DNA of 26,170 bases, taken from assembly GCA_035574155.1 (NCBI GenBank), contig DATLZD010000086.1:1-26170 (forward strand), written 5' to 3'. A program made the translations under genes and the position numbers. Below, one piece after another: positions 5,629 through 13,071 of this stretch. Numbering within the stretch: position 1 is the first letter of the stretch; each line of letters starts with the position of its first letter. The stretch comes from HRBIN24 sp035574155. Its GTDB lineage: Bacteria > Chloroflexota > Dehalococcoidia > SM23-28-2 > HRBIN24. The notes beneath the pieces were generated by a model that saw only the letters and a program-made list of their open reading frames with translations, was not told the origin of the DNA and searched no databases.

Positions 5629-7089
5629 TTGAGCCCGGAGGAACTGCGGAACTTGCAAGAGGCGGTGGAGCGGGTGAACCAGCTCATCCGCCAGCACAAC
5701 GTCCAGATCGTCGACCTGCGCTTCAACGACCTGCCAGGCCTGTGGCAGCACTTCTCCATCCCCGTCTCCGAGCTGACGGAGATGGACGACATCGTCACCA
5801 GCATCTGGGTGGACGGCATCGGCTTCGACGGCTCCTCCATCCGTGGCTTCCAGAAGATCCAGGAGTCGGACATGATACTGCTGCCCGACCCGTCCACCGC
5901 CCGCATCGACCCCATCTGCCAGCACCCCACCCTGTCCATCATCTGCGACGTCTACGACCCGCTGACCAAGCAGCCCTACACCCGCGACCCGCGCCACATC
6001 GCCAAGAAGGCGGAGGAGTACCTGCGCAAGAGCGGCATCGGCGACATCTCCTTCTGGGGGCCCGAGTGCGAGTTCTTCATCTTCGACGACGTGCGCTTCG
6101 ACCAGGGCGAGAACTACGGCTTCTACCATGTGGACTCCATCGAGGGGGAGTGGAACTCGGGCCGCGAGGAGCGGCCCAACCTGGGCTACAAGCCCCGCTT
6201 CAAGGAGGGCTACTTCCCTGTGCCCCCCCACGACTCGCTGCAGGACATCCGCAGCGAGATGATCCTCACCATGACCAGCATCGGCATCCCGGTGGAGGTC
6301 CACCACCACGAGGTGGCCACCGGCGGCCAGTGCGAGATCGACATGAAGTTCGACTCGCTGGTGAACATGGCCGACAAGGTGATGTGGTACAAGTACCTGG
6401 TCAAGAACATCGCCCGCAAGCACAACAAGGTGGCCACCTTCATGCCCAAGCCCCTGTTCGGCGACAACGGCTCGGGCATGCACACCCACCAGAGCCTGTG
6501 GAAGAACGGCCAGAACCTGTTCTACGACCCCGAGGGCTACGCCCTCATCAGCAAGCTGTGCCGTTACTACATCGGCGGCCTCCTCAAGCATGCCCGGGCC
6601 CTGATGGCCTTCTGCGCCCCCACCACCAACTCCTACAAGCGGCTGACCCCTGGCTTCGAGGCGCCTGTGAACCTGGTCTACTCGGCCCGCAACCGCTCGG
6701 CGGCGGTGCGCATCCCCGTCTACTCCACCAACCCCAAGAGCAAGCGCATCGAGTTCCGGCCGCCTGATGGCTCCTGCAATCCCTACCTGGCCTTCGCTGC
6801 CATGCTCATGGCCGGGCTGGACGGCATCGAGAACGAGATCGACCCCGGCCCGCCCCTGGACAAGAACACCTACGAGCTGTCGGAGGCGGAGGAGGCGGCC
6901 ATCCCCAAGGTGCCCGCCAGCCTGGAGGAGGCCCTGCGGGCCCTGGAGGAGGACCACGAGTTCCTGCTGCGGGGCGGCGTCTTCACCAGCGACGTCCTGG
7001 AGGTGTGGGTCGAGTACAAGCGGCAGGAGATCGACCAGGTCCGCCTGCGCCCCCACCCGTGGGAGTTCCACCTGTACTTCGACGTGTAG
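5629..7089 (+). CDS. glnA: Glutamine synthetase type I, GSI-beta-like
   Basis: A 486-residue dodecameric-type glutamine synthetase that makes glutamine from glutamate, ammonia and ATP in the cytoplasm. Visible family motifs are DGSSIRGFQ (from residue 67), FWGPECEFFIF with metal-binding glutamates near 146-148, VHHHEVATGGQCEID, GDNGSGMHTHQS with the ATP-site His285, NSYKRLTPGFEAP and RIEFRPPDGSCNPYLAF. The insert with FYHVDSIEGEWNSG and GYFPVPPHDS is typical of the GSI-beta subclass. Tyr415 in KNTYELSEAE sits where GSI-beta enzymes are adenylylated, but the flanking residues differ from the usual NLYDLP. The start is TTG at 5629, supported by AGGAGGT nine bases upstream. It follows the PII gene with its own candidate promoter and a strong hairpin after the stop. 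Confidence 0.93.
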   Translation: MSPEELRNLQEAVERVNQLIRQHNVQIVDLRFNDLPGLWQHFSIPVSELTEMDDIVTSIWVDGIGFDGSSIRGFQKIQESDMILLPDPSTARIDPICQHPTLSIICDVYDPLTKQPYTRDPRHIAKKAEEYLRKSGIGDISFWGPECEFFIFDDVRFDQGENYGFYHVDSIEGEWNSGREERPNLGYKPRFKEGYFPVPPHDSLQDIRSEMILTMTSIGIPVEVHHHEVATGGQCEIDMKFDSLVNMADKVMWYKYLVKNIARKHNKVATFMPKPLFGDNGSGMHTHQSLWKNGQNLFYDPEGYALISKLCRYYIGGLLKHARALMAFCAPTTNSYKRLTPGFEAPVNLVYSARNRSAAVRIPVYSTNPKSKRIEFRPPDGSCNPYLAFAAMLMAGLDGIENEIDPGPPLDKNTYELSEAEEAAIPKVPASLEEALRALEEDHEFLLRGGVFTSDVLEVWVEYKRQEIDQVRLRPHPWEFHLYFDV

Positions 7090-7110
7090 GGGGAGGACGC
7101 GGGGAAGGAA

Positions 7111-7144
7111 GGGGGCCAGGGGCCTTGGGGCCCCGGCCCCCTTT
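7111..7144 (+). terminator. Strong GC hairpin with short T-run after the first glnA
   Basis: Nested arms GGGGGCC (7111-7117) plus GGGGCC (7119-7124) pair with GGCCCC (7129-7134) plus GGCCCCC (7135-7141). The stem has 13 pairs with one bulged A and loop TTGG, followed by TTTGCCTT. This is a plausible intrinsic terminator or attenuator between the two glutamine synthetase genes. A TACAAT sequence at 7149-7154 directly after it could be a -10 element for the second gene, though no -35 is visible. Confidence 0.55.
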
Positions 7145-7175
7145 GCCTTACAATCGCCGCGGGAGGTCGATGGGG

Positions 7176-8525
7176 ATGCTGGACCGGGACGAGGCCCGCG
7201 ACTACGTGCTGGAGATGGCCCGCCAGCACGACGTCAAGTTCGTCCGCCTCTGGTTCACCGATATCCTGGGCCAGCTGAAGAGCATCAACATCACGGTGGA
7301 GGAGCTGCCCGAGGCCCTGGAGGACGGTATCAGCTTCGACGGCTCCTCCATCGAGGGCTTCGCCAGGGCCGACGAGTCGGACATGCTGGCCATGCCCGAC
7401 CCCACCACCTTCGCCCTGCTGCCCTGGCGCCCCCAGCAGAAGCGGGTGGCCCGCCTGTTCTGCGATGTGCTCCTGCCCAACGGCCAGCCCTTCGAGGGCG
7501 ACCCCCGCTATGTCCTGAAGCGCAACCTGAAGCGGGCCGCCGACCTGGGCTACACCTTCTACGTGGGGCCGGAGCTGGAGTTCTTCTACTTCCAGGGGCC
7601 CGACGCGCCCACGGTCCTGGACCGGGGCGGCTACTTCGACCTCACGCCCTTGGACGAGGCCACCGACCTGCGCCGCGATACGGTGCTCATGCTGGAGGAG
7701 ATGGGCATCGCCGTGGAGCACAGCCACCACGAGGGGGCGCCCAGCCAGCACGAGATCGACCTGCACTACGCCGACGCCCTCACCATGGCCGACGCCGTCA
7801 TGACCGCCCGCCTGGTGGTCAAGGAAGTGGCTATGAAGCACGGCGTCTACGCCACCTTCATGCCCAAGCCCCTCTCGGACGTCAACGGCTCGGGCATGCA
7901 CATCAACCAGTCCCTGTTCCGCGGGGAGCGCAACGCCTTCTACGACCCCAACGACCCCCAGCGGCTGTCGGCGGTGGCCAGGTCCTACATCGCCGGGCTC
8001 CTGCGCCATGCCCCCGAGATCACCCTGGTCACCAACCAGTGGGTCAACTCCTACAAGCGGCTGGTGAGGGGCAGCGGCCCTCTGGGCTTCGAGGCGCCCG
8101 TCTACGTGTCCTGGTCCCTGCGCAACCGGGCTGACCTGATCCGCGTGCCCGAGGTGAAGCCGGGCAAGGAGCAAGCGGTGCGCATCGAGTATCGCGCCCC
8201 CGACCCGGCCTGCAATCCCTACTTGGCCTTTGCCGCCATGCTGGCCGCCGGCCTGGAGGGCATCGAGAGGGAGTACCCCTGCCCACCCCCCGCCGACCGG
8301 AGCGTCTACGAGATGAGCGACCAGGAGCGGGCCGAGCGGGGCATCACCCATCTGCCTGGCTCCCTGTGGGAGGCCATCCAGATGGCCGAGCGCTCGGAGC
8401 TGCTGCGGCGCTGCCTTGGGGAGCACGTCTTCCACACCCTGGTCCAGAACAAGAAGATCGAATGGAGCGATTACCGACGCCAGGTGACCGACTACGAGGT
8501 GCGCCGCTACCTGCCCATCCTCTGA
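7176..8525 (+). CDS. glnA: Second glutamine synthetase type I, GSI-alpha-like
   Basis: A 449-residue type-I glutamine synthetase. Motifs include DGSSIEGFARADESDM, VGPELEFFYF, HSHHEGAPSQHEIDLHY, MPKPLSDVNGSGMHINQS, NSYKRLVRGSGPLGFEAPVYVSWSLRNRADLIRVP and RIEYRAPDPACNPYLAFAAML. The SYKRLV...EAPVYVSWS...RNR pattern and the absence of the GSI-beta insert place it with the GSI-alpha subclass of Firmicutes, archaea and relatives, which is usually controlled by feedback rather than adenylylation. It is clearly not a recent duplicate of the upstream enzyme. ATG 7176 is preferred because GGGAGG (7161-7166) is nine bases away; ATG 7170 is an in-frame alternative with cramped spacing. A role in another glutamine or polyamine-type ligation cannot be excluded, but the catalytic motifs look complete. 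Confidence 0.9.
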   Translation: MLDRDEARDYVLEMARQHDVKFVRLWFTDILGQLKSINITVEELPEALEDGISFDGSSIEGFARADESDMLAMPDPTTFALLPWRPQQKRVARLFCDVLLPNGQPFEGDPRYVLKRNLKRAADLGYTFYVGPELEFFYFQGPDAPTVLDRGGYFDLTPLDEATDLRRDTVLMLEEMGIAVEHSHHEGAPSQHEIDLHYADALTMADAVMTARLVVKEVAMKHGVYATFMPKPLSDVNGSGMHINQSLFRGERNAFYDPNDPQRLSAVARSYIAGLLRHAPEITLVTNQWVNSYKRLVRGSGPLGFEAPVYVSWSLRNRADLIRVPEVKPGKEQAVRIEYRAPDPACNPYLAFAAMLAAGLEGIEREYPCPPPADRSVYEMSDQERAERGITHLPGSLWEAIQMAERSELLRRCLGEHVFHTLVQNKKIEWSDYRRQVTDYEVRRYLPIL

Positions 8526-8539
8526 GGGCGGTAACGTCC

Positions 8540-8576
8540 GGCGCCCAGGGCGCCTCCCTTCTAAGGGGGATATAAT
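8540..8576 (+). promoter_or_regulatory. Palindrome and TATAAT element before the NarL-type regulator
   Basis: GGCGCCC-A-GGGCGCC (8540-8554) is a perfect 7-bp palindrome and TATAAT (8571-8576) is a consensus -10. The palindrome covers the place of the -35, where no consensus hexamer is seen, so an operator is plausible. A single GTAAC lies just upstream at 8531-8535. The start point would be near 8583, consistent with the GTG start at 8605. Confidence 0.5.
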
Positions 8577-8604
8577 GGTGCGAGGCACCCGAGGTGAAGC
8601 CCAC

Positions 8605-9294
8605 GTGAGCGCCGAGGAGAACCCGACCAACGCCCGCCGTAGCAAGGCCGTCAGCATCCTCATCGTGGACGACCATCCGGTGGTGAGAGAGGGGCTGCGG
8701 GCGCTGATGAAGGCGCGCGACATCCAGGTGGTGGGGGAGGCGGCCAACGGCCAGGAGGCCCTGGAGCTGGCCCGACGCCTCCGTCCCGACGTGGTCCTGA
8801 TGGACATACGCCTGCCCGATATGGACGGCTTCGCTGCCACCGCCGCCATCAAGCAGGAGCTGCCCCGCACCGCCGTCATCATGGTCACCAGCTACGAGAG
8901 CCGCGAATACCTGGAGCGGGCCCTGGAGGTGGGCGCCTCGGGCTACGTCCTCAAGGGGATGCCCAGGGAGGCCTACCTGGAGGCCATCCGCACCGTGCGG
9001 GCCGGCGGCTCCATCGTCGAGGCCGGCCTCCTGGCCCAGCTGGTCCGCCAGCAGCGGTCCGCGGAGGAGCCTGCCGACGAGACGGCACGGGCCTTGGCCT
9101 CCCTCTCGCCACGGGAGCGGGAGGTGCTGAGGCTCATCGCCCGGGGACTCACCAACAAGGAGATAGCCCAACAGATCCACTACAGCCTGGGCACCGTCAA
9201 GAACGTGGTGCGCCGCATCATCGACAAGCTGGGGGTCTCCGACCGCACCCAGGCAGCGGTGCTGGCCGCCAGGGCGGGCCTCACGGAAGAGTGA
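8605..9294 (+). CDS. NarL/FixJ-family response regulator with LuxR-type HTH
   Basis: A 229-residue two-component response regulator. The receiver (about 16-130) has all canonical residues: Asp22/Asp23 in VDDHP, phosphoacceptor Asp67 in VVLMDIRLPD, and Lys117 in GYVLKG. The C-terminal LuxR-type helix-turn-helix (about 165-225) reads LSPREREVLRLIARGLTNKEIAQQIHYSLGTVKNVVRRIIDKL. Phosphorylation by a partner histidine kinase would normally drive DNA binding; no kinase gene is present in the window, so the partner is elsewhere. GTG 8605 is chosen because GAGGTG lies eight bases upstream and because an ATG at 8575 overlaps the TATAAT promoter element. Target genes are unknown. Confidence 0.9.
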   Translation: MSAEENPTNARRSKAVSILIVDDHPVVREGLRALMKARDIQVVGEAANGQEALELARRLRPDVVLMDIRLPDMDGFAATAAIKQELPRTAVIMVTSYESREYLERALEVGASGYVLKGMPREAYLEAIRTVRAGGSIVEAGLLAQLVRQQRSAEEPADETARALASLSPREREVLRLIARGLTNKEIAQQIHYSLGTVKNVVRRIIDKLGVSDRTQAAVLAARAGLTEE

Positions 9295-9315
9295 GGAGGC
9301 AGGCCCCCAGAAGAC

Positions 9316-9337
9316 GGGGCTGCATCCCATTAGCCCC
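9316..9337 (+). terminator. Weak hairpin after the NarL-type regulator gene
   Basis: GGGGCT (9316-9321) and AGCCCC (9332-9337) form a 6-bp stem with a 10-base loop about 20 bases after the stop. There is no T-run, so termination would be weak or Rho-dependent. Confidence 0.3.
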
Positions 9338-9381
9338 CTGTCATCGTCCCCTTTGGCCAAAAGACACCATCTATTTTGACC

Positions 9382-9425
9382 TCTAGGTAGTAACTATAGT
9401 CTCCCTTCCCGGTCTAGGCTGTAAC
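9382..9425 (+). promoter_or_regulatory. Duplicated TCTAGG-N2-GTAAC element upstream of the sigma-factor gene
   Basis: The 13-base pattern TCTAGG-N2-GTAAC occurs at 9382-9394 and again at 9413-9425, 31 bp apart, which is close to three helical turns. It lies in an unusually AT-rich island (with TTTTGACC at 9374-9381 and TATAGT at 9395-9400, which are only 13 bp apart). This looks like a promoter or regulator-binding region for the sigma-factor gene starting at 9482. The binding protein is unknown. Confidence 0.5.
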
Positions 9426-9481
9426 CTGGGTCAGGGCCTCTATCGGAGATGACCCTAGGCCCAAAGAGGGAGGGGGTCCCA

Positions 9482-10030
9482 ATGCAACCGACCGACGCCT
9501 TCAGCGAGGCCTTTCAGGCTTTCTACCCGCGCATCTTCAGCTTCATACTGGCCCGCACCCGCGACCAGCACGTGGCCGAGGACCTGACGGCCGAGGCCTT
9601 CGTCCGCGCCTACCGCTACTGGGACCGCCTGAGGCACGAGGAGGCCCTGGCCAGCTGGCTCTTCCGCATCGCCAAGAACCTGGTGGCCAGCCACCGCCGC
9701 CGCACCCGCACCCTGGAGCGGGCCCTGGACAAGGCGGCCCATTTCAGCCCCAACGGCAACGATTCCCTGCTGGACCCCGAAGAGGTGGTGCTCCACAAGG
9801 AGGAGTTGGCCCAGCTCAGGCATCTGCTGAGCCGCCTTTCCGCCCGCGAGCAGGAGGTCCTCTCCCTGCGCTTCGAATGGGGTCTGGACAGCCGCCAGAT
9901 CGGCGAGCTGCTGGGGCTGTCGGACGTACACGTGCGGGTGATCATCTACCGGGCGTTGGGGCGTCTGCGCCGCGGCTTCCAGGGCGCGAGGGCAACCGAC
10001 AGGGGCAGGGCTGCACCGGTCAGCGGCTAG
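9482..10030 (+). CDS. ECF-type RNA polymerase sigma factor (sigma70 family)
   Basis: A 182-residue sigma factor with only regions 2 and 4. Region 2 (about 10-80) has FQAFYPRIFSFILARTRDQHVAEDLTAEAFVRAYRYWDRL and ASWLFRIAKNLVASHRRR, the core-binding and -10 recognition parts. Region 4 (about 115-170) has LSRLSAREQEVLSLRFEWGLDSRQIGELLGLSDVHVRVIIYRALGRLRR, the -35-binding helix-turn-helix. ATG 9482 follows GGGAGGGGG; an upstream start adds residues without support. No anti-sigma gene follows: the next gene is convergent, and the two CDSs overlap by four bases (CTAG at 10027-10030). Its signal and regulon are unknown; autoregulation through the duplicated upstream element is possible. Confidence 0.88.
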   Translation: MQPTDAFSEAFQAFYPRIFSFILARTRDQHVAEDLTAEAFVRAYRYWDRLRHEEALASWLFRIAKNLVASHRRRTRTLERALDKAAHFSPNGNDSLLDPEEVVLHKEELAQLRHLLSRLSAREQEVLSLRFEWGLDSRQIGELLGLSDVHVRVIIYRALGRLRRGFQGARATDRGRAAPVSG

Positions 10031-11499
10031 CGACCGGCCAGCAGGGCCGGAGCTAGGTCGCGGTAGACCAGCGTCGCCGCCCGTTCGGCGGCCTCCATCA
10101 CGGCCAGGGGTGCCAGTCCCACCAGGAATATGCCTGCCAGCAGGGCCGCCACCGCTGCATACTCCAGCCAGGGCGTGGGGAACCTGGTGGGCTCCGGCGG
10201 CTCCCCCAGATACATCTGCTTCATCACCATCAGGTAATAGTAGAGGGAGATGAAGCTGGTGAGGACGCCCACCCCGGCCAGCCACAGGAAGTCCTCCTGG
10301 GCGATGGCCTGAAAGAGGACGAACTTGGTCACGAAGCCGGCAAAGAGGGGCATCCCCGCCAGGGAGAAGAGGGAAGCTGACATAGCCAGGGCCAAGAAGG
10401 GCGCACGCTCCGCCAGGCCACGGTAGCCGTAGATGTCCTCCTCACCCGTCCAGTTGTAGTAGATGATGGCGCAGGCGAAGGCGGCCAGGTTGCTGATGAC
10501 GTAGCCCGCCAGGTGGAACAGGATGGCGCTGGCCACATCGGGACGCTCCGGCGAGAGGGCCACCACCCCTGCCAGGATGTAGCCCACCTGACCGATGCTG
10601 GAGTAGGCCAGCAGCCGCTTGATATTGCGCTGCTGTAAGGCCACCAGGTTGCCCAGCACCATCGTGGCCGCTGCCAGCCCCGCCAGCAGGGGACGCCAGT
10701 CGTCGGCCAGGGGCATGAAGGCCTGCACGAAGAGCTTGATGAACAGGGCGAAGCCCGCCGCCTTGGAGAGGGCCGAGATGAGGGCCGTCACCGGCAGGGG
10801 TGCCCCCTCGTAGGCATCTGGGGTCCACATGTGGAAGGGCACGGCCGCCACCTTGAAGCCCAGCCCGGCCACCAAGAGCACGAGCCCCAGAAGCGCCGCC
10901 GAGCGGGCGCCGTCCAGGCCCCCCGCCAGCGCCGCGCGGATGCCGTCATACTGGGTGGTCCCGGCCACGGCGTAGACCATGCTCAGGCCATACAGGAGGA
11001 TGGCCGAGGAGAAGGCCCCCAGCAGCATATACTTCAGGCCCCCCTCGTTGGAGCGCACCTCCGTCTTGGCGAAGGAGGCGAGCACGTAAAGGCTGAAGCT
11101 GGACAGCTCCAGGGCGATATAGGCCGACAGCAGCTCGCGGGCGGCGGCCATGTAGGTGGCCCCCAGCGCCGAAAGCAGCACCAGCGCGTAATACTCGCCG
11201 TGGTGCCGCAGCCTCTGCCCCACGTAGCGGGCCGATATCAGACAGACGGTGAAGGCGATGCCGTGGAAGAGGAGGCGGAAGAAGGTGGTGTAGTTGTTGA
11301 CGTCCAGCAGGTTGCCGAAGCCCGCCTCGTCCCCCAGCCATATGAGGGAGGTGCCGGCAGCGGCCAGCGCACCGGCAGCCGCCAGGTAGCCCAGCCACTC
11401 CTTGCGCAGACGGGGCAGGAAGAGGTCCACCAGCACCAGCATGGCCGCCCAGCCGGCCAGCACATATTCGGGAGCGAGCAGCGACCAGTCCAGCCTCAT
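10027..11499 (-). CDS. nuoN: NADH-quinone oxidoreductase subunit N
   Basis: A 490-residue antiporter-like membrane subunit of complex I, in the proton-pumping arm. It is hydrophobic throughout, about 14 membrane segments. The quinone-oxidoreductase/Mrp signature is visible: SFSLYVLASFAKTEVRSNEGGLKYMLLGAFSSAILLYG, then FKVAAVPFHMWTPDAYEGAPLPVTALISALSKAAGFALF, then IKRLLAYSSIGQVGYILAG. ATG 11499 overlaps the NuoM stop (ATGA) and matches the family N-terminus; a longer in-frame start inside nuoM is unlikely. It is the last gene of the operon, and its stop overlaps the convergent sigma-factor stop with no terminator between them. Confidence 0.93.
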   Translation of the reverse strand: MRLDWSLLAPEYVLAGWAAMLVLVDLFLPRLRKEWLGYLAAAGALAAAGTSLIWLGDEAGFGNLLDVNNYTTFFRLLFHGIAFTVCLISARYVGQRLRHHGEYYALVLLSALGATYMAAARELLSAYIALELSSFSLYVLASFAKTEVRSNEGGLKYMLLGAFSSAILLYGLSMVYAVAGTTQYDGIRAALAGGLDGARSAALLGLVLLVAGLGFKVAAVPFHMWTPDAYEGAPLPVTALISALSKAAGFALFIKLFVQAFMPLADDWRPLLAGLAAATMVLGNLVALQQRNIKRLLAYSSIGQVGYILAGVVALSPERPDVASAILFHLAGYVISNLAAFACAIIYYNWTGEEDIYGYRGLAERAPFLALAMSASLFSLAGMPLFAGFVTKFVLFQAIAQEDFLWLAGVGVLTSFISLYYYLMVMKQMYLGEPPEPTRFPTPWLEYAAVAALLAGIFLVGLAPLAVMEAAERAATLVYRDLAPALLAGR

Positions 11500-13067
11500 T
11501 GCGTTATCCCCGGGAGGTTCTTCACCGACGCCGAGATGCGCTCGATGAACGGGAAGGGCCACATGCCCACCAGCACCAGGAAGAAGACCAACACCGCCCC
11601 TCCGAACTGCTCACCGAGGCGCATCTCCTTCAGGAAGGACCAGCGCTCGTTGAAGGGGCCGAAGTAGGCCCGGGCCAGCATGCGCAGGATGTAGGTGGCG
11701 GTGATGGCCGCTGCCAGGATGCCCAGCGCCCCGGCCCATGGGTAGCCCGCCTTGAACACGCCGATGAAGATGAGGACCTCGGCCACGAAGCCCGCCAGCC
11801 CAGGCAGCCCCAAGGAGGAGAGGCCCGCCGCTGCCCAGTAAGCGGCGTGGCGGGGCATCCGCTGGGCCAGGCCGCCGAAGATGGTCATGTCCCGCACGTG
11901 GGCCTGGTCGTAGAGGGCACCCACGTTGGTGAACATCAGGGCCGTCATCACCCCGTGGGCGAACATCTGCAGGACAGCCCCGCTGATGCCTATCTCGTGC
12001 ATGCTGGCCAGCCCCATGATGACGTAGCCCATGTGGCTGACGCTGGAGTAGCCCACCATGTACTTCAGGTCCGTCTGGGCCAGGGCCGAGACAGCCCCGT
12101 ACAGGGCGCCCGTCACCCCCAGGGTCATGAGGACCGGAGCCCAGAAGTGGGCGCCCTCGGGCATCAGGGCCATCCCCACCTGCAGGATGCCGAAGGCCCC
12201 CAGCTTCATCAGCACCCCGGCGTGGAGCATGCTCACCGCCGTGGGCGCCGCCACATGCCCATCGGGCGACCAGGTGTGGAAGGGCCACAGCCCCGCCAAC
12301 ACCCCGAAGCCCAGCATGAAGAAGGGGAAGAAGATCTTCTGGAAGGTCTCGTCGTAGGCCACGGTGGCCAGGGCCGGCAGGTCGAAGGTGCCGAGACCGG
12401 CCTCCACGAAGGTGGCGAAGATGCCGATGAATATGAGCACGCTCCCGGCTACCAGGTAGAGCACCAGTTTCAGCGCCCCGTATTCCTTGGTCCGCACGAA
12501 GCTGCCAAAGTTGGTGCTGGCCCCCCAGATGGCGATGAGGAAATACATGGGCAGCACCGCCACCTCATACCAGAAGAAGAACCAGAACAGGTCCAGGCTG
12601 GCGAAGACGCCATAGACCCCCGACACCAGCAGGAACAGCAGCACGAAGTAGTCCTTGTTGCGGTAGTCGATGTTCCAGGAGATGAACACGCCGGTGAAGA
12701 TGACGATGCCCGTCAGCAGGATGAGGGGGGCTGTTATGCCGTTCACCGCCAGATGAAAGCTGATGCCGTTGTCGCCCAGGAAGGCCACGTCCCGCAGCCA
12801 GTCCAGGCGCAGCTCGAAGCGGTAGCCACCGTCCTCGAACTGGTAGGCCACGAAGATCAGGAGCGAAAGGGCGAAGAGGGCCGTCCCCGATAGCAGGCAG
12901 AGGTAGCGGACCAGGTAGCGCCCCGAGACCGGCAACCGGTCGGGCAGCGGCCCCAGCTTGGGCACGGCCAGGTAGCGCACCTGCTCCTCGTGGCGGTAGG
13001 GCACCAGCATCAGCAGCAGACAGGTGCCGATGGGTATGGCTATGGTGGCGAATACGGCCCACTCCAT
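11496..13067 (-). CDS. nuoM: NADH-quinone oxidoreductase subunit M
   Basis: A 523-residue antiporter-like membrane subunit of complex I. Diagnostic stretches are FFFWYEVAVLPMYFLIAIWG with the key glutamate, VLAGLWPFHTWSPDGHVAAPTAVSMLHAGVLMKLGAFGILQV, DLKYMVGYSSVSHMGYV and GLPGLAGFVAEVLIFIGVF. Between the first two membrane helices there is a polar section of about 35 residues. It starts four bases after the nuoL stop and ends in an ATGA overlap with nuoN, as expected for tight translational coupling. Confidence 0.95.
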   Translation of the reverse strand: MEWAVFATIAIPIGTCLLLMLVPYRHEEQVRYLAVPKLGPLPDRLPVSGRYLVRYLCLLSGTALFALSLLIFVAYQFEDGGYRFELRLDWLRDVAFLGDNGISFHLAVNGITAPLILLTGIVIFTGVFISWNIDYRNKDYFVLLFLLVSGVYGVFASLDLFWFFFWYEVAVLPMYFLIAIWGASTNFGSFVRTKEYGALKLVLYLVAGSVLIFIGIFATFVEAGLGTFDLPALATVAYDETFQKIFFPFFMLGFGVLAGLWPFHTWSPDGHVAAPTAVSMLHAGVLMKLGAFGILQVGMALMPEGAHFWAPVLMTLGVTGALYGAVSALAQTDLKYMVGYSSVSHMGYVIMGLASMHEIGISGAVLQMFAHGVMTALMFTNVGALYDQAHVRDMTIFGGLAQRMPRHAAYWAAAGLSSLGLPGLAGFVAEVLIFIGVFKAGYPWAGALGILAAAITATYILRMLARAYFGPFNERWSFLKEMRLGEQFGGAVLVFFLVLVGMWPFPFIERISASVKNLPGITQ

Positions 13068-13071
13068 GGCG

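Noticed and set aside
9376..9400. Standard sigma70 promoter TTGACC...TATAGT before the sigma-factor gene
   Set aside because: The spacer is only 13 bases, too short for a normal promoter, so it was not called as one.
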